From NCBI GenBank assembly GCA_023417935.1, contig JAEZDY010000023.1, positions 186,001-250,000 of the forward strand: a DNA stretch of 64,000 bases, read 5' to 3'. The stretch is from Bacteroidota bacterium. GTDB lineage: Bacteria; Bacteroidota; Bacteroidia; Bacteroidales; Lentimicrobiaceae. The notes under the pieces are model-generated. The model saw nothing but the letters and a program-made list of their open reading frames with translations. It ran no database searches and was not told where the DNA came from. Shown one piece after another: positions 34,498-43,733 of this stretch. Numbering within the stretch: position 1 is the stretch's first letter; each line of letters starts with the position of its first letter. Made by a program: the position numbers and the translations under genes.

Positions 34498-36267
34498 TTA
34501 ATGTTTGCTAAATGGTGCATACTTCTTACCTCCTCCCACAAAGCCGGCATTCTTGTAGAATTCCACAAAAGTTAGCCTCATCGGATGTACAAAAGCACCT
34601 AGCCCTGCTAATGCAAGGTTGGCTCCATGACCCACAAGCATGATGATTATGAATAATATAGGTCCTAGTATCGGAATACTGTCAAGCAATGGTAAAGATA
34701 TACTGTTTATTACATATCCAAGTATACCGCTTGAAGCGCTTAAGGCAAATAACCTGATGTAAGAAAGTACATCACCAAAGATGCCGGTCAGGTTACTATA
34801 TACATCCCAGAGGCCTTTACCAAATCGTGCAAAGATGTTAATGTCAGGGTCACTAAATAGAAACATAAGTGCTACGCCTGCATAAATAACATAAACCGAC
34901 AATTCACCAGCAAATTTGAATAGAAAAACATCTATCGCTCCGAAGATACTCAGAAGAATTCCTATTAGTGACAAAGCATACTTGAAACCAAATTGTTTTG
35001 CTCGTGAATATGCTTGTATCATTAAGCCATAAATAATCTGAACCATCCCTAAGATAAGTGCAAGCCAGAATACCGAATTATCATCAAGCATGAATTTATG
35101 GATAGGTTTGAAGAAAGCTATCTCGTCCATGTTAAATCCCGCAATAGTGCCTGTAACCACGCCAAATATCATAGTTCCAATACCAAGGAATACGGCCAAT
35201 GTTAAGAAAGGTTTTAAAGAAGGTGATACCCATCGGCGAAGTAATACTCCTGCCAATACGAGTATTATACCATAAGCTACATCGCCCATACAAAATCCGA
35301 AGAACATCATGAAAAAAGGAGCAAAGAAGGGAGTGAGATCCATTTCTTTGTACTCAGGCATGGAGAATATCTCAGTTATAGGTTCAAAGAGTCGGGCAAA
35401 CCATCCATTTTTTAACATTACAGGTGGTTTGTCAGAAGGTACTGGTCTCTCTTTATAATAGATTGCATTTGACTTATTCAAATAGTTTTCCAGCTGATCG
35501 CTATCTGTCACAGGAACATAGCCGGTTAGTACGCAGACCTTGTCATCAGCCTGGCGATTTGTTTTCAGCATTACATGTTGATATTCAACCTCGCCAAGCA
35601 ACTGCATCCTTGTTTTGTTCAAGGCCGGTATGAACAGGGCAGCATATTCGTCAAGCTTTTTATTTATTTGGGCAATTTCATCTTCTGTTTCTGCCAGCAT
35701 TTGCCGGAGCTGATCAGGGGATACAGATGGTACTTTAATTTCATCAGCATCAATATCCTGTATTTTTTCAACTCCTTCAAAAGCAACAAAATAAACATTA
35801 GTTTGATATCTGCTTATCTCAACTATCCGTTGATCTTTGGCCAATTCATCTGTGAATCTTCGTTCAGGAGTGATGAAAAATCTTATGGTGTAGCCTTCGT
35901 TATGAAGCTTTTGAATCAACTCAGTTGAATAATCTCCCCATGGTTCAGCAATTGCTATTTCCTTTCGAACAAGCGATGCTTTATGCTCTGATTTTTCAAG
36001 ATCAGATTGCAACTCCTTGACCTCTGATATTATCTCAATTCCGTCTTTATCAATTTCAATTTCTGTTGGAGTTATTTTCCTGTAAGTTAGATACTTAATC
36101 ACATCTGTTACCTGTGCATTCAGTACCATTTTGTTACGGATGTTGTCGTCAACGGTATTCCGGTCAACTGAAACATCTACCACTCCTATCTCTGAGATAT
36201 CTTTAAGGAAACTGTCAAATTCCCGGTGATAAACAACGAAGGAGTACTTATTCATTGGTACAATCAT
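34498..36267 (-). CDS. atpI: V-type ATPase subunit I (a-subunit homologue)
   Basis: Membrane stator subunit that forms the ion half-channels. The 589-residue product has a cytosolic N-terminal arm (about 1-300) and seven or so transmembrane helices, including the FFGFCMGDVAYG segment near residue 330 and the conserved Arg-containing SYIRLFALSASSGILG near residue 500. It overlaps the subunit D gene by 4 bases and precedes subunit K by 54 bases. Confidence 0.93.
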   Translation of the reverse strand: MIVPMNKYSFVVYHREFDSFLKDISEIGVVDVSVDRNTVDDNIRNKMVLNAQVTDVIKYLTYRKITPTEIEIDKDGIEIISEVKELQSDLEKSEHKASLVRKEIAIAEPWGDYSTELIQKLHNEGYTIRFFITPERRFTDELAKDQRIVEISRYQTNVYFVAFEGVEKIQDIDADEIKVPSVSPDQLRQMLAETEDEIAQINKKLDEYAALFIPALNKTRMQLLGEVEYQHVMLKTNRQADDKVCVLTGYVPVTDSDQLENYLNKSNAIYYKERPVPSDKPPVMLKNGWFARLFEPITEIFSMPEYKEMDLTPFFAPFFMMFFGFCMGDVAYGIILVLAGVLLRRWVSPSLKPFLTLAVFLGIGTMIFGVVTGTIAGFNMDEIAFFKPIHKFMLDDNSVFWLALILGMVQIIYGLMIQAYSRAKQFGFKYALSLIGILLSIFGAIDVFLFKFAGELSVYVIYAGVALMFLFSDPDINIFARFGKGLWDVYSNLTGIFGDVLSYIRLFALSASSGILGYVINSISLPLLDSIPILGPILFIIIMLVGHGANLALAGLGAFVHPMRLTFVEFYKNAGFVGGGKKYAPFSKH

Positions 36268-36863
36268 ATTGTAGCCTCCAGTGTTTGTCTTGTTTTTACA
36301 ATCTTCTGTGCTGATTTTGAAAGATTTTCTTCATCTTCCATGAATCGCTTGATCTTCATAATTGCTTCCTCATAGCCCGGTATCTGCACTTTTTCATACA
36401 AATTCACCTTCTGAGTGGTCTTACGGCGGGCATGATCCAGCAAATGCATGGTGCGAATACTAACTTCACGCTCTATACCAACAGTAGCAAGGTTTTTTAT
36501 GATCATCACACCTTCACTGTACCACGCCGGACTTGCAAATAAACTATATTCACCTATCCTGAATTTAACTTCATTTAGTATTGGTATCCTAACACCGGCA
36601 ATTTTCTTCATTGATAAGTCAACATCCTCAACCGCAACAAGGGTTTTATCAAATTCATTCCATAAGCGCGACATTGATGAATAAGCTTTAATGCTTTCTT
36701 CAATTCGCTGGTCAAGAGCCAGTGCAGCATCTTTAGCCTTTTTCACTTCCATACGAAGCGCAGATTCCTTATTTTTAATAGTTGGCAAGGCACGTACACG
36801 AACCTTCAGTTGCTTGTTTAGCTCCTGAAGTGACGTCTTGTTATATTGAAATTTTATTGCCAT
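36264..36863 (-). CDS. atpD: V-type ATPase subunit D (central stalk)
   Basis: Coiled-coil shaft that couples the catalytic head to the rotor ring. The 199-residue product is mostly two long helices (about 1-75 and 125-199) with a short central domain, the usual V-ATPase D layout. It overlaps subunit I by 4 bases. Its partner subunit F is not seen in this operon. Confidence 0.92.
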   Translation of the reverse strand: MAIKFQYNKTSLQELNKQLKVRVRALPTIKNKESALRMEVKKAKDAALALDQRIEESIKAYSSMSRLWNEFDKTLVAVEDVDLSMKKIAGVRIPILNEVKFRIGEYSLFASPAWYSEGVMIIKNLATVGIEREVSIRTMHLLDHARRKTTQKVNLYEKVQIPGYEEAIMKIKRFMEDEENLSKSAQKIVKTRQTLEATI

Positions 36864-36931
36864 AGTTTATCAGTAATTCCTGGTTTTCTTATATGACCAT
36901 CAAAACTGGGTAATCATATTTGATGATGAGA

Positions 36932-38257
36932 TTACTCTTTTTCGGTCCAGTATAAGTCAACAAATTCTTGTTTTATCCCTACTTCTGCTTTGCTAAAGTG
37001 TCGTCCAAACAATCTCCAGGCAGTGTCAAGCATCTGGGTTGTGTCAATATTGACATCAATTGCCAGTAATTCCTTTGAATACTCCCTTGCAAACCGCATG
37101 GTCCTTTCGTCGTATGCAGTTAAATCGAAACCATTCTCCAGTTTCGTTTTTGCATTTGCAGCATCAGCATACAAACGCACTGCTGCATTCATAACCTGTG
37201 GGTGGTCAGCACGTGTTTGTTTGCCAATAACAAGTTGCTTAAGGCGTGAAAGTGAACGGAAAGGATCAATGATTACTTTTCCGATATCTGTATCACGACG
37301 AAGGAACAACTGACCTTCAGTAATATAACCAGTATTATCAGGGATTGCATGTGTGATATCACCGCTCGATAAAGTCGTAACAGCAATAATGGTAATAGAA
37401 CCACCTTCAGGGAATTGAACTGCCTTTTCATATATTTTGGCAAGGTCACTATATAAAGATCCCGGCATACTATCCTTTGAAGGTATCTGGTCCATACGGT
37501 TTGATACGATACTAAGTGCATCAGCATAAAGGGTCATATCAGTAAGCAGTACCAGCACGGTTTCTTTCTTATCATAGGCAAAATATTCAGCTGCTGTTAG
37601 TGCCATATCAGGCACCAGCAATCGCTCAACCGGTGGATTTTCAGTTGTATTAACAAAACTGATGATCCTGTCTAATGCTCCGGCATTATCAAATACATTT
37701 TTGTAATACAGGTAATCGTCATTGGTTAATCCCATACCACCTAAAATGATCTTGTCAGCTTTAGCCCTTAGGGCCACCATTGCCATAACCTGATTGAAAG
37801 GCTGGTCAGGATCAGCAAAGAAGGGTATCTTCTGACCCGTAACCAATGTGTTATTAAGGTCAATACCTGCAATACCGGTAGGTATTAACTCCGATGGCTG
37901 TAAACGTCTTACCGGATTAACTGATGGTCCTCCAATTTCACGCTCCTCTCCTTCTACTTCCGGGCCACCATCAATAGGTTGACCATAAGCATTAAAAAAG
38001 CGACCTGCCAAATCTTCACTAACTTTTAGAACTGGCGGTCTGCCCAGGAAAGTAACTTCAGCATTAGTGGGTATTCCTTCAGTACCTGAGAAGATCTGAA
38101 GCGTAACGTTATTGCCATTAATCTTAACCACCTGTGCCAAACGCCCGTTAACCTCTGCCATCTCGTCATATCCTATGCCGGATGCCTGAAGTGTACAGGT
38201 TGCTTTGGTAATCTGGGTGATCTTTGTATATATCTTCTTAAATGCTGTAGTTTCCAT
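36932..38257 (-). CDS. atpB: V-type ATPase subunit B
   Basis: Non-catalytic nucleotide-binding subunit of the V1 head. The 441-residue product lacks a P-loop, as expected, and has GIAGIDLNNTLVTGQKIPFF near residue 130, LGGMGLTNDDY near residue 172 and the SLSRLKQLVIG region near residue 335. It starts with one base of overlap with the subunit A stop. Confidence 0.95.
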   Translation of the reverse strand: METTAFKKIYTKITQITKATCTLQASGIGYDEMAEVNGRLAQVVKINGNNVTLQIFSGTEGIPTNAEVTFLGRPPVLKVSEDLAGRFFNAYGQPIDGGPEVEGEEREIGGPSVNPVRRLQPSELIPTGIAGIDLNNTLVTGQKIPFFADPDQPFNQVMAMVALRAKADKIILGGMGLTNDDYLYYKNVFDNAGALDRIISFVNTTENPPVERLLVPDMALTAAEYFAYDKKETVLVLLTDMTLYADALSIVSNRMDQIPSKDSMPGSLYSDLAKIYEKAVQFPEGGSITIIAVTTLSSGDITHAIPDNTGYITEGQLFLRRDTDIGKVIIDPFRSLSRLKQLVIGKQTRADHPQVMNAAVRLYADAANAKTKLENGFDLTAYDERTMRFAREYSKELLAIDVNIDTTQMLDTAWRLFGRHFSKAEVGIKQEFVDLYWTEKE

Positions 38258-40026
38258 CAGGCAGATTTTCTTTCTGTTAAAGTGGTCGATAATTCGTTTT
38301 CAAAATGACTGAACTGGTCTGACAAATAATCAGAGTAATTCATTTGCTTAAGGGTGTTGATGACCCGCTTAAAGAACGGGTTTACCTCTTCAAATGAATC
38401 AAATTCCAGTGGTGTATTACACACATCCAATACAAGGTTGAGCATATACTGCTGACGTTCCATGGGAGTTGAACTGTCAGTTTTATCAAATGCATCCTGC
38501 TGCAGAATAACAAAGTCAATAACTTCTGATCGCCAGTACCTGAGATGGTAATCAATAGGCACTCCATCATCACCAAGAATATTGATTTGTTCGTTTGCTT
38601 CTTTTCCTTTCAGCAACAAATTTCTGGTTTCTTCAACTTTATCAATCCATACCTCTGAAACATGACTTGAAAGGTAATCACGCACTTCATCATACTCCAG
38701 GTATTTTGAGTAACTATCAATTGGATCAACTGCAGGGTAGCGCTTACTATCAGCCCTTTGCTGTGATAGTGCATAAAAGCACCGTGCAGCCTTTTTGGTT
38801 GATTCGGTAACCGGCTCTTTTAGGTTACCTCCCGCAGGTGAAACTGTTCCTATGAAGGTAATTGATCCGGTAGCACTATTATTTAGCTTTACATAACCTG
38901 CCCGGGCATAGAAATTACTGATAATAGCAGGAAGGTCCATAGGGAAAGCATCTGGCCCCGGCAATTCTTCCATTCTATTTGACATTTCCCTGAGAGCTTG
39001 TGCCCAACGTGATGTTGAATCAGCCAGCAATAATACCTTCAAGCCCATTGAGCGGTAATATTCACCTATGGTCATAGCCGTATAAACTGAAGCTTCACGC
39101 GCTGCTACAGGCATGTTTGAAGTATTGGCAATAATGGTTGTTCGCTCCATCAACTTACGGCCTGTTCGCGGATCATCAAGATGAGGAAATTCATAGAATA
39201 TCTCCACAACCTCATTTGCCCGTTCACCACATGCAGCTACAATAATAAGGTCAGCATCAGCCTGTTTTGACAATGCATGTTGCAAGACTGTTTTTCCAGA
39301 ACCAAAAGGACCGGGTATAAACCCTGTACCACCCTCAACTATTGGATTCAACGTATCTATGATCCTGATTCCGGTTTCCATTAAGCGGAAAGGGCGGGGT
39401 TTTTCTTTGTACGCTTTAATAGCTATCTTTACCGGGAACTTCTGTACCATGGTTACTGGCACTTCCATTCCATCCTTATCTTCAAGTACAGCCATAACTT
39501 CAGAAGCTGCATAATTGCCAGCTTCAGCAAGCCATTTAACTTTATACGTATCGGTGAACTTAAAAGGCACCATGATCTTATGATTGATCCAGTTTTCCTT
39601 CACTTCCCCTAACCATGATCCGGCAGTAACCATCTCACCAACTTTTGCCAGAGGCTGAAAGTCCCACTTTGTGTCTACATCTATTGCTTCAGTGTATTCT
39701 CCACGTCGAAGGAATGTTCCTTCCATTTTGTCGAGATCATGCTGCAAACCATCATAATTCTTTGACAGTATACCAGGGCCAAGTGTTACCTCGAGCATGT
39801 GGCCTGCAAAAGCAACACTATCGCCTACTTTCAGTCCACGGGTACTTTCAAATACCTGCACATAAGCAACATCGCCAAGCACCTTAATGACCTCTGCCAT
39901 TAATTCAACCCCGGCCAAATTAATATAACATATCTCATTTTGAGAAACCGGACCATCTACCCTAACCATTACAAGATTTGCAATGATTCCTGATACTACA
40001 CCTTTTGTATTTTTATTTTTTTCCAT
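38257..40026 (-). CDS. atpA: V-type ATPase catalytic subunit A
   Basis: ATP-hydrolysing subunit of the V1 head. The 589-residue product has the A-type P-loop GPFGSGKT at 239-246, the catalytic GERANEVVEIFYEFP region near residue 268 and the bulge domain (about 110-190) that separates A subunits from F-type beta subunits. It overlaps the DUF2764 gene by 14 bases and subunit B by one base. Confidence 0.96.
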   Translation of the reverse strand: MEKNKNTKGVVSGIIANLVMVRVDGPVSQNEICYINLAGVELMAEVIKVLGDVAYVQVFESTRGLKVGDSVAFAGHMLEVTLGPGILSKNYDGLQHDLDKMEGTFLRRGEYTEAIDVDTKWDFQPLAKVGEMVTAGSWLGEVKENWINHKIMVPFKFTDTYKVKWLAEAGNYAASEVMAVLEDKDGMEVPVTMVQKFPVKIAIKAYKEKPRPFRLMETGIRIIDTLNPIVEGGTGFIPGPFGSGKTVLQHALSKQADADLIIVAACGERANEVVEIFYEFPHLDDPRTGRKLMERTTIIANTSNMPVAAREASVYTAMTIGEYYRSMGLKVLLLADSTSRWAQALREMSNRMEELPGPDAFPMDLPAIISNFYARAGYVKLNNSATGSITFIGTVSPAGGNLKEPVTESTKKAARCFYALSQQRADSKRYPAVDPIDSYSKYLEYDEVRDYLSSHVSEVWIDKVEETRNLLLKGKEANEQINILGDDGVPIDYHLRYWRSEVIDFVILQQDAFDKTDSSTPMERQQYMLNLVLDVCNTPLEFDSFEEVNPFFKRVINTLKQMNYSDYLSDQFSHFENELSTTLTERKSA

Positions 40027-40888
40027 CTTTTATTGAGAATTCATTAGGAAAATCGTAGCCTGATTGTAAATCACCAAGTAATTTGCGGAAGAGTTCTTCT
40101 CCTGTTTTAGGATCGAGCTTTAACCACCGCTCTATCATCATGATCTTTATCATATAGCTGATAACTACCTCTATTGAAAAATAATTAAACAGATTCATTT
40201 CATCGAGAACCGACCATCTGAGCAGGTCAATAGATTTCTCCCTGTTTGCTATTTCATTGATCTCAGCAATTTGTATTACCCTATTATAGTAAATCCACTC
40301 AGCAGCTTCGCCTACATCACGTCCAACTTTACTTACCAGCGATCTGGCCAGATCAGTAACATTCAATAGTTCATTATTATAAGGAATGTTGAGTTTATGT
40401 GCAGTATGATATATAAGCAGATTCTTAACATTAGCCTCAAATTCCAGCCATCTTAGTAAAAATTCATTTTTAAGCTTAATAGCTTCACTATAATACAAGG
40501 TTGCCAGTAAAAGATCGCGGCTCTTTGCTGGCATAGGCTCTTCTTCATTAAAGAATAACCTTATAAATTCTATTAAATACAGCTTAACGCCTGAGGGCTC
40601 ATCAGAAATTATCTTATCAGGTGACACCACTTCAGCTATTGCAAGTTCCAACTGCTCGCGTGTGTATATACCTGCGTTGTTCCACTGATCATACCTTTGA
40701 GTTAGCAGTGACAGAAGATTCTGATTATCGAAAGGTAGAAACAGCCATTCAATCAGTTTATAGTCATCACTTTTTAACTGGGTTTTCAGATATTCCCTGA
40801 ATTCCACACTGCCAAATTGCAATTTACCCTGATCAATAGACAGGTCGGGCAGACCAGCTATCAAATAATAATAATTACGCTTTGCCAT
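40013..40888 (-). CDS. DUF2764 protein, probable subunit C replacement of the V-ATPase
   Basis: The 291-residue helical protein starts NYYYLIAGLPDLSID, the DUF2764 signature. In spirochaetes, chlamydiae and Bacteroidota this family stands between subunits E and A where other operons have subunit C (d-subunit), which links the rotor ring to the stalk. Function is inferred from this position and helical content. It overlaps subunit A by 14 bases and shares one base with the subunit E stop, so coupling is tight. Confidence 0.85.
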   Translation of the reverse strand: MAKRNYYYLIAGLPDLSIDQGKLQFGSVEFREYLKTQLKSDDYKLIEWLFLPFDNQNLLSLLTQRYDQWNNAGIYTREQLELAIAEVVSPDKIISDEPSGVKLYLIEFIRLFFNEEEPMPAKSRDLLLATLYYSEAIKLKNEFLLRWLEFEANVKNLLIYHTAHKLNIPYNNELLNVTDLARSLVSKVGRDVGEAAEWIYYNRVIQIAEINEIANREKSIDLLRWSVLDEMNLFNYFSIEVVISYMIKIMMIERWLKLDPKTGEELFRKLLGDLQSGYDFPNEFSIKDGKK

Positions 40889-41487
40889 TACTCTTCACTG
40901 AATAGAAGTTCAATTGTCCTTGGCCTCATGAAGCTTTTAAAATAGTTGGCAAAGTCTTCATCGGTGAAACTTACTGTATAGTTTTCATTTGCTGGAATAA
41001 TCTGGAAACCTGCTTTCATGGTTCCCTCAAACTTAACAGTAAAACCTTTTGCGAGTTCAGCGTTTAACCTATCACTGAAATAAGCTGTTATTTCAGTTTT
41101 TTCTGACTGGGGCAGTATAAGGGTCACATTATCATTGTAGCATGTTGCAACTTTCTCTATTAGCTCACCTACAAACTTTTTATCCTTCAATACATCTCTC
41201 ACTGGTGTTTCTATTGCCTTTGCGATGATCATATCAACAATCTGCTGCTTCAAATTAGCCATTGCCTGTCTTGCTGCCATTCTGAGTTCCGACTCTGCAT
41301 TTCTACTTAAATCGTTTGCAGTGGCCATTGCTTTCCTCTGTATTTCAGACGATTGCCTATGAGCTTCCTTAATAATGTCTTCTGCTTTCCTGTTTGCATC
41401 CTGAATTATTGCAACTGCATCAGCTTTTGCTTTTTCAATTCCTTCTGAGTATACCTTTTGGGTGAGTTCCTGGAGCTTATTATCCAT
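40888..41487 (-). CDS. atpE: V-type ATPase subunit E (peripheral stalk)
   Basis: First gene of the V-ATPase operon. The 199-residue product has a long charged helix (about 1-95) that forms the peripheral stalk, and a mixed C-terminal head (about 105-195) that binds the catalytic hexamer. A promoter element, TAATTTTG, lies 28 bases before the start. Confidence 0.92.
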   Translation of the reverse strand: MDNKLQELTQKVYSEGIEKAKADAVAIIQDANRKAEDIIKEAHRQSSEIQRKAMATANDLSRNAESELRMAARQAMANLKQQIVDMIIAKAIETPVRDVLKDKKFVGELIEKVATCYNDNVTLILPQSEKTEITAYFSDRLNAELAKGFTVKFEGTMKAGFQIIPANENYTVSFTDEDFANYFKSFMRPRTIELLFSEE

Positions 41488-41514
41488 ATTCGTACCTTTA
41501 TCGTATTAGATCTG

Positions 41515-41542
41515 CAAAATTAGGGTAAATATCTGACCCCAA
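41515..41542 (-). promoter_or_regulatory. Putative V-ATPase operon promoter
   Basis: The minus strand reads TTG, 17 bases, then TAATTTTG (41515-41522). This fits the Bacteroidota -33/-7 pattern. Transcription would start about 20 bases before the subunit E ATG. Confidence 0.55.
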
Positions 41543-41585
41543 TAACCATTATCAGGGTAAATTGTTAACTAATTAACAAAATAAA

Positions 41586-43604
41586 TTAATTGAGCTTTTG
41601 ACGGGTAAAATCGTGGTACTTGAAAATTGTGGTTCCATAATTCTCAAAGCCTCCATCTTGCGACTTCATGAATATTAGGTTGTTACTTAACCCGGGACTC
41701 CGGAAATCTTCAAGGCATTCAACGAAATTCTTACCATAAGAATGAAGGGCAGTTAAAAAATACAAGGTCGCATCATAACCCAAATAGGCATATCTGTCAA
41801 CTTCAGGTTCACCTGCGTACCGTTCCCTGTATTTTTTTATGAAATTCTTAATAGCAGGACTGCTATAATCAACAAACCATGGTTTGAAGAAATGGGTTTT
41901 AAGTTTCATCAGGTAGTCATAATCAAGTTCCATTGACTCCCATTCGGGTAACCCAACAACAGCAATATCCATGTCAGTAGCTTTGTACGATAAATCTCTC
42001 AATATTGCCGGTAAAATAGCCTTATCATTGATTAATAAGATTACAACGTTAGCTTTTGAAGACGATAAACTTTTACTGATTCCACTCCATCCATTCACAC
42101 TATAGATTATTTCATTGTAGGTTATTCTGGTATCGGCTGAAAGTGTTGACTTGATCACATTAGCCATACTGTTATTTTCTTCTGCGTTGCGCCTTACCAG
42201 AATGATATTGTCATTAGAATGAGCTGTCTTTATATACCTGGTCAATGTATTGTATTGAGCCCAGGGAGTTGGCTGCATTTTAATGATGTATTCATTATTC
42301 TTAACCAACTCTGTACGTCTCGACAATGGATTAACTATAGGTATTTTATGTGTTTTTGCAAATTCCGCTACAAGGTCAAAGCTCTCAGCAAAAAAAGGCC
42401 CTATGATCAGATCCATTTTTGCCATCTCCGGTTTATTGAGTATTCTTCTTGTCTTGCCCACCTCATCGCCGTAATCGGCATCAAAAACATGAACCTTTAC
42501 ATTCATACCCTTCGCTGCCATAGAATCAGCTGCAATGACGGCTCCTTCGTAAAATTGGATAAAGTCAAATGATGTATATTCAGGGGCAGATTTTAGTCCT
42601 TTAGGATCTGAGACTGAGATACTGTCAACTAACTCCAACTGCATTGGAACAAGCATCGCAATGTTGTACTGTGATTTGTTGTCGGGAATTGATGAACATG
42701 GTCGCTTATCCAAGCTTCCAGTGGCCAGTCTGTCAATTTCACGACCCATGATAGTAGTATCGGGTTTTACAAATGGCCTTACTTCTTTTGTATACCTGGG
42801 AATCCTTATAAAATCCCCTTTACGGAGTTTGCCGTCAAAATCAGGATTTGCCTTAAGTATATCATTTTGTTCAACGTTGTATTGCTTTGACAAGCCATAT
42901 AAAGTTTCTTTCCTGCCAATCTGATGAATGACATAAACTGTATCAGTAACCTGCACCTTCAATACCTCATCACCGGCAGTTGATGCCGGAACCATAAGCA
43001 CCTGACTAACTTTTAAACCATCAACAACAGACGGGTTTAGCCTTTTTAATTCATCAACGGTGGTATTATACTTTTTGGCCAGACTATATAACGTTTCCTG
43101 CGGCATTACAGTATGTTCAGCATAACCACCGGTTATTACTTTTGTAGCTTCTGAAATACCTGGAATTGTTACATTCATGCCGATCTGAAGTACTTCGATG
43201 CCAGGATTGGCCTTAATAAGTTCATTTACCGGCAATTCATATTGCCTTGCTATACTGTACCAGGTTTCCTTAGGCTGTACTACGTGGGTGGTGCCTTTCC
43301 CTGATCGTTGAGTTGTATCCTGTTGAATCGTATAGTTGATAACACCTTTTGATTTCACAGGTATGCGTATTACTTTGTGAGGCTGTAAGCCGGCTGCAAT
43401 CTCAGGGTTTGAGTTATAAATCTCAACATTTGTAACATTATATAATGTAGCCAGCGACTGAACTGTTTCACCCGGCATAACATAATGCATGTACCACGAT
43501 TCACCTTTGTATGATTCAATAATCTCTGACTTTTTTGATTGTTGTTGTGCTGATACACAGATGGCAAAAATGCTGACAAAGACTATACTCAGTATTATTC
43601 TCAC
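41586..43604 (-). CDS. LysM-repeat protein fused to a type 1 periplasmic-binding domain
   Basis: The 672-residue secreted protein has a signal peptide (residues 1-18), four LysM repeats (about 38-84, 108-152, 165-206 and 226-272), which bind peptidoglycan, then a periplasmic-binding type 1 domain (about 310-670; YNIAMLVPMQLEL, MDLIIGPFFAESFDLV). The fusion is known in Bacteroidota, often annotated as an amino-acid transporter substrate-binding protein. The ligand is unknown and no transporter is adjacent. It may sense or hold a ligand on the cell wall. Confidence 0.88.
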   Translation of the reverse strand: MRIILSIVFVSIFAICVSAQQQSKKSEIIESYKGESWYMHYVMPGETVQSLATLYNVTNVEIYNSNPEIAAGLQPHKVIRIPVKSKGVINYTIQQDTTQRSGKGTTHVVQPKETWYSIARQYELPVNELIKANPGIEVLQIGMNVTIPGISEATKVITGGYAEHTVMPQETLYSLAKKYNTTVDELKRLNPSVVDGLKVSQVLMVPASTAGDEVLKVQVTDTVYVIHQIGRKETLYGLSKQYNVEQNDILKANPDFDGKLRKGDFIRIPRYTKEVRPFVKPDTTIMGREIDRLATGSLDKRPCSSIPDNKSQYNIAMLVPMQLELVDSISVSDPKGLKSAPEYTSFDFIQFYEGAVIAADSMAAKGMNVKVHVFDADYGDEVGKTRRILNKPEMAKMDLIIGPFFAESFDLVAEFAKTHKIPIVNPLSRRTELVKNNEYIIKMQPTPWAQYNTLTRYIKTAHSNDNIILVRRNAEENNSMANVIKSTLSADTRITYNEIIYSVNGWSGISKSLSSSKANVVILLINDKAILPAILRDLSYKATDMDIAVVGLPEWESMELDYDYLMKLKTHFFKPWFVDYSSPAIKNFIKKYRERYAGEPEVDRYAYLGYDATLYFLTALHSYGKNFVECLEDFRSPGLSNNLIFMKSQDGGFENYGTTIFKYHDFTRQKLN

Positions 43605-43617
43605 TACGAAAGTTATT

Positions 43618-43717
43618 AGTTAATAATTTCGGTTGATACTCTTATTCAATTAGTTAATAATTTCTATTGCTACTCTAATTCAATAGTTAATAATTCCGAT
43701 TGTAACCCTATTAATCC
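43618..43717. repeat. Three 33/34-bp tandem repeats between guaA and the LysM gene
   Basis: Units start at 43618, 43652 and 43685. Each begins AGTTAATAATT(T/C)C, and copies two and three differ from the first at several bases. The array fills most of the gap upstream of the LysM gene start. Confidence 0.8.
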
Positions 43718-43733
43718 TATAAAATTGCGTTAT

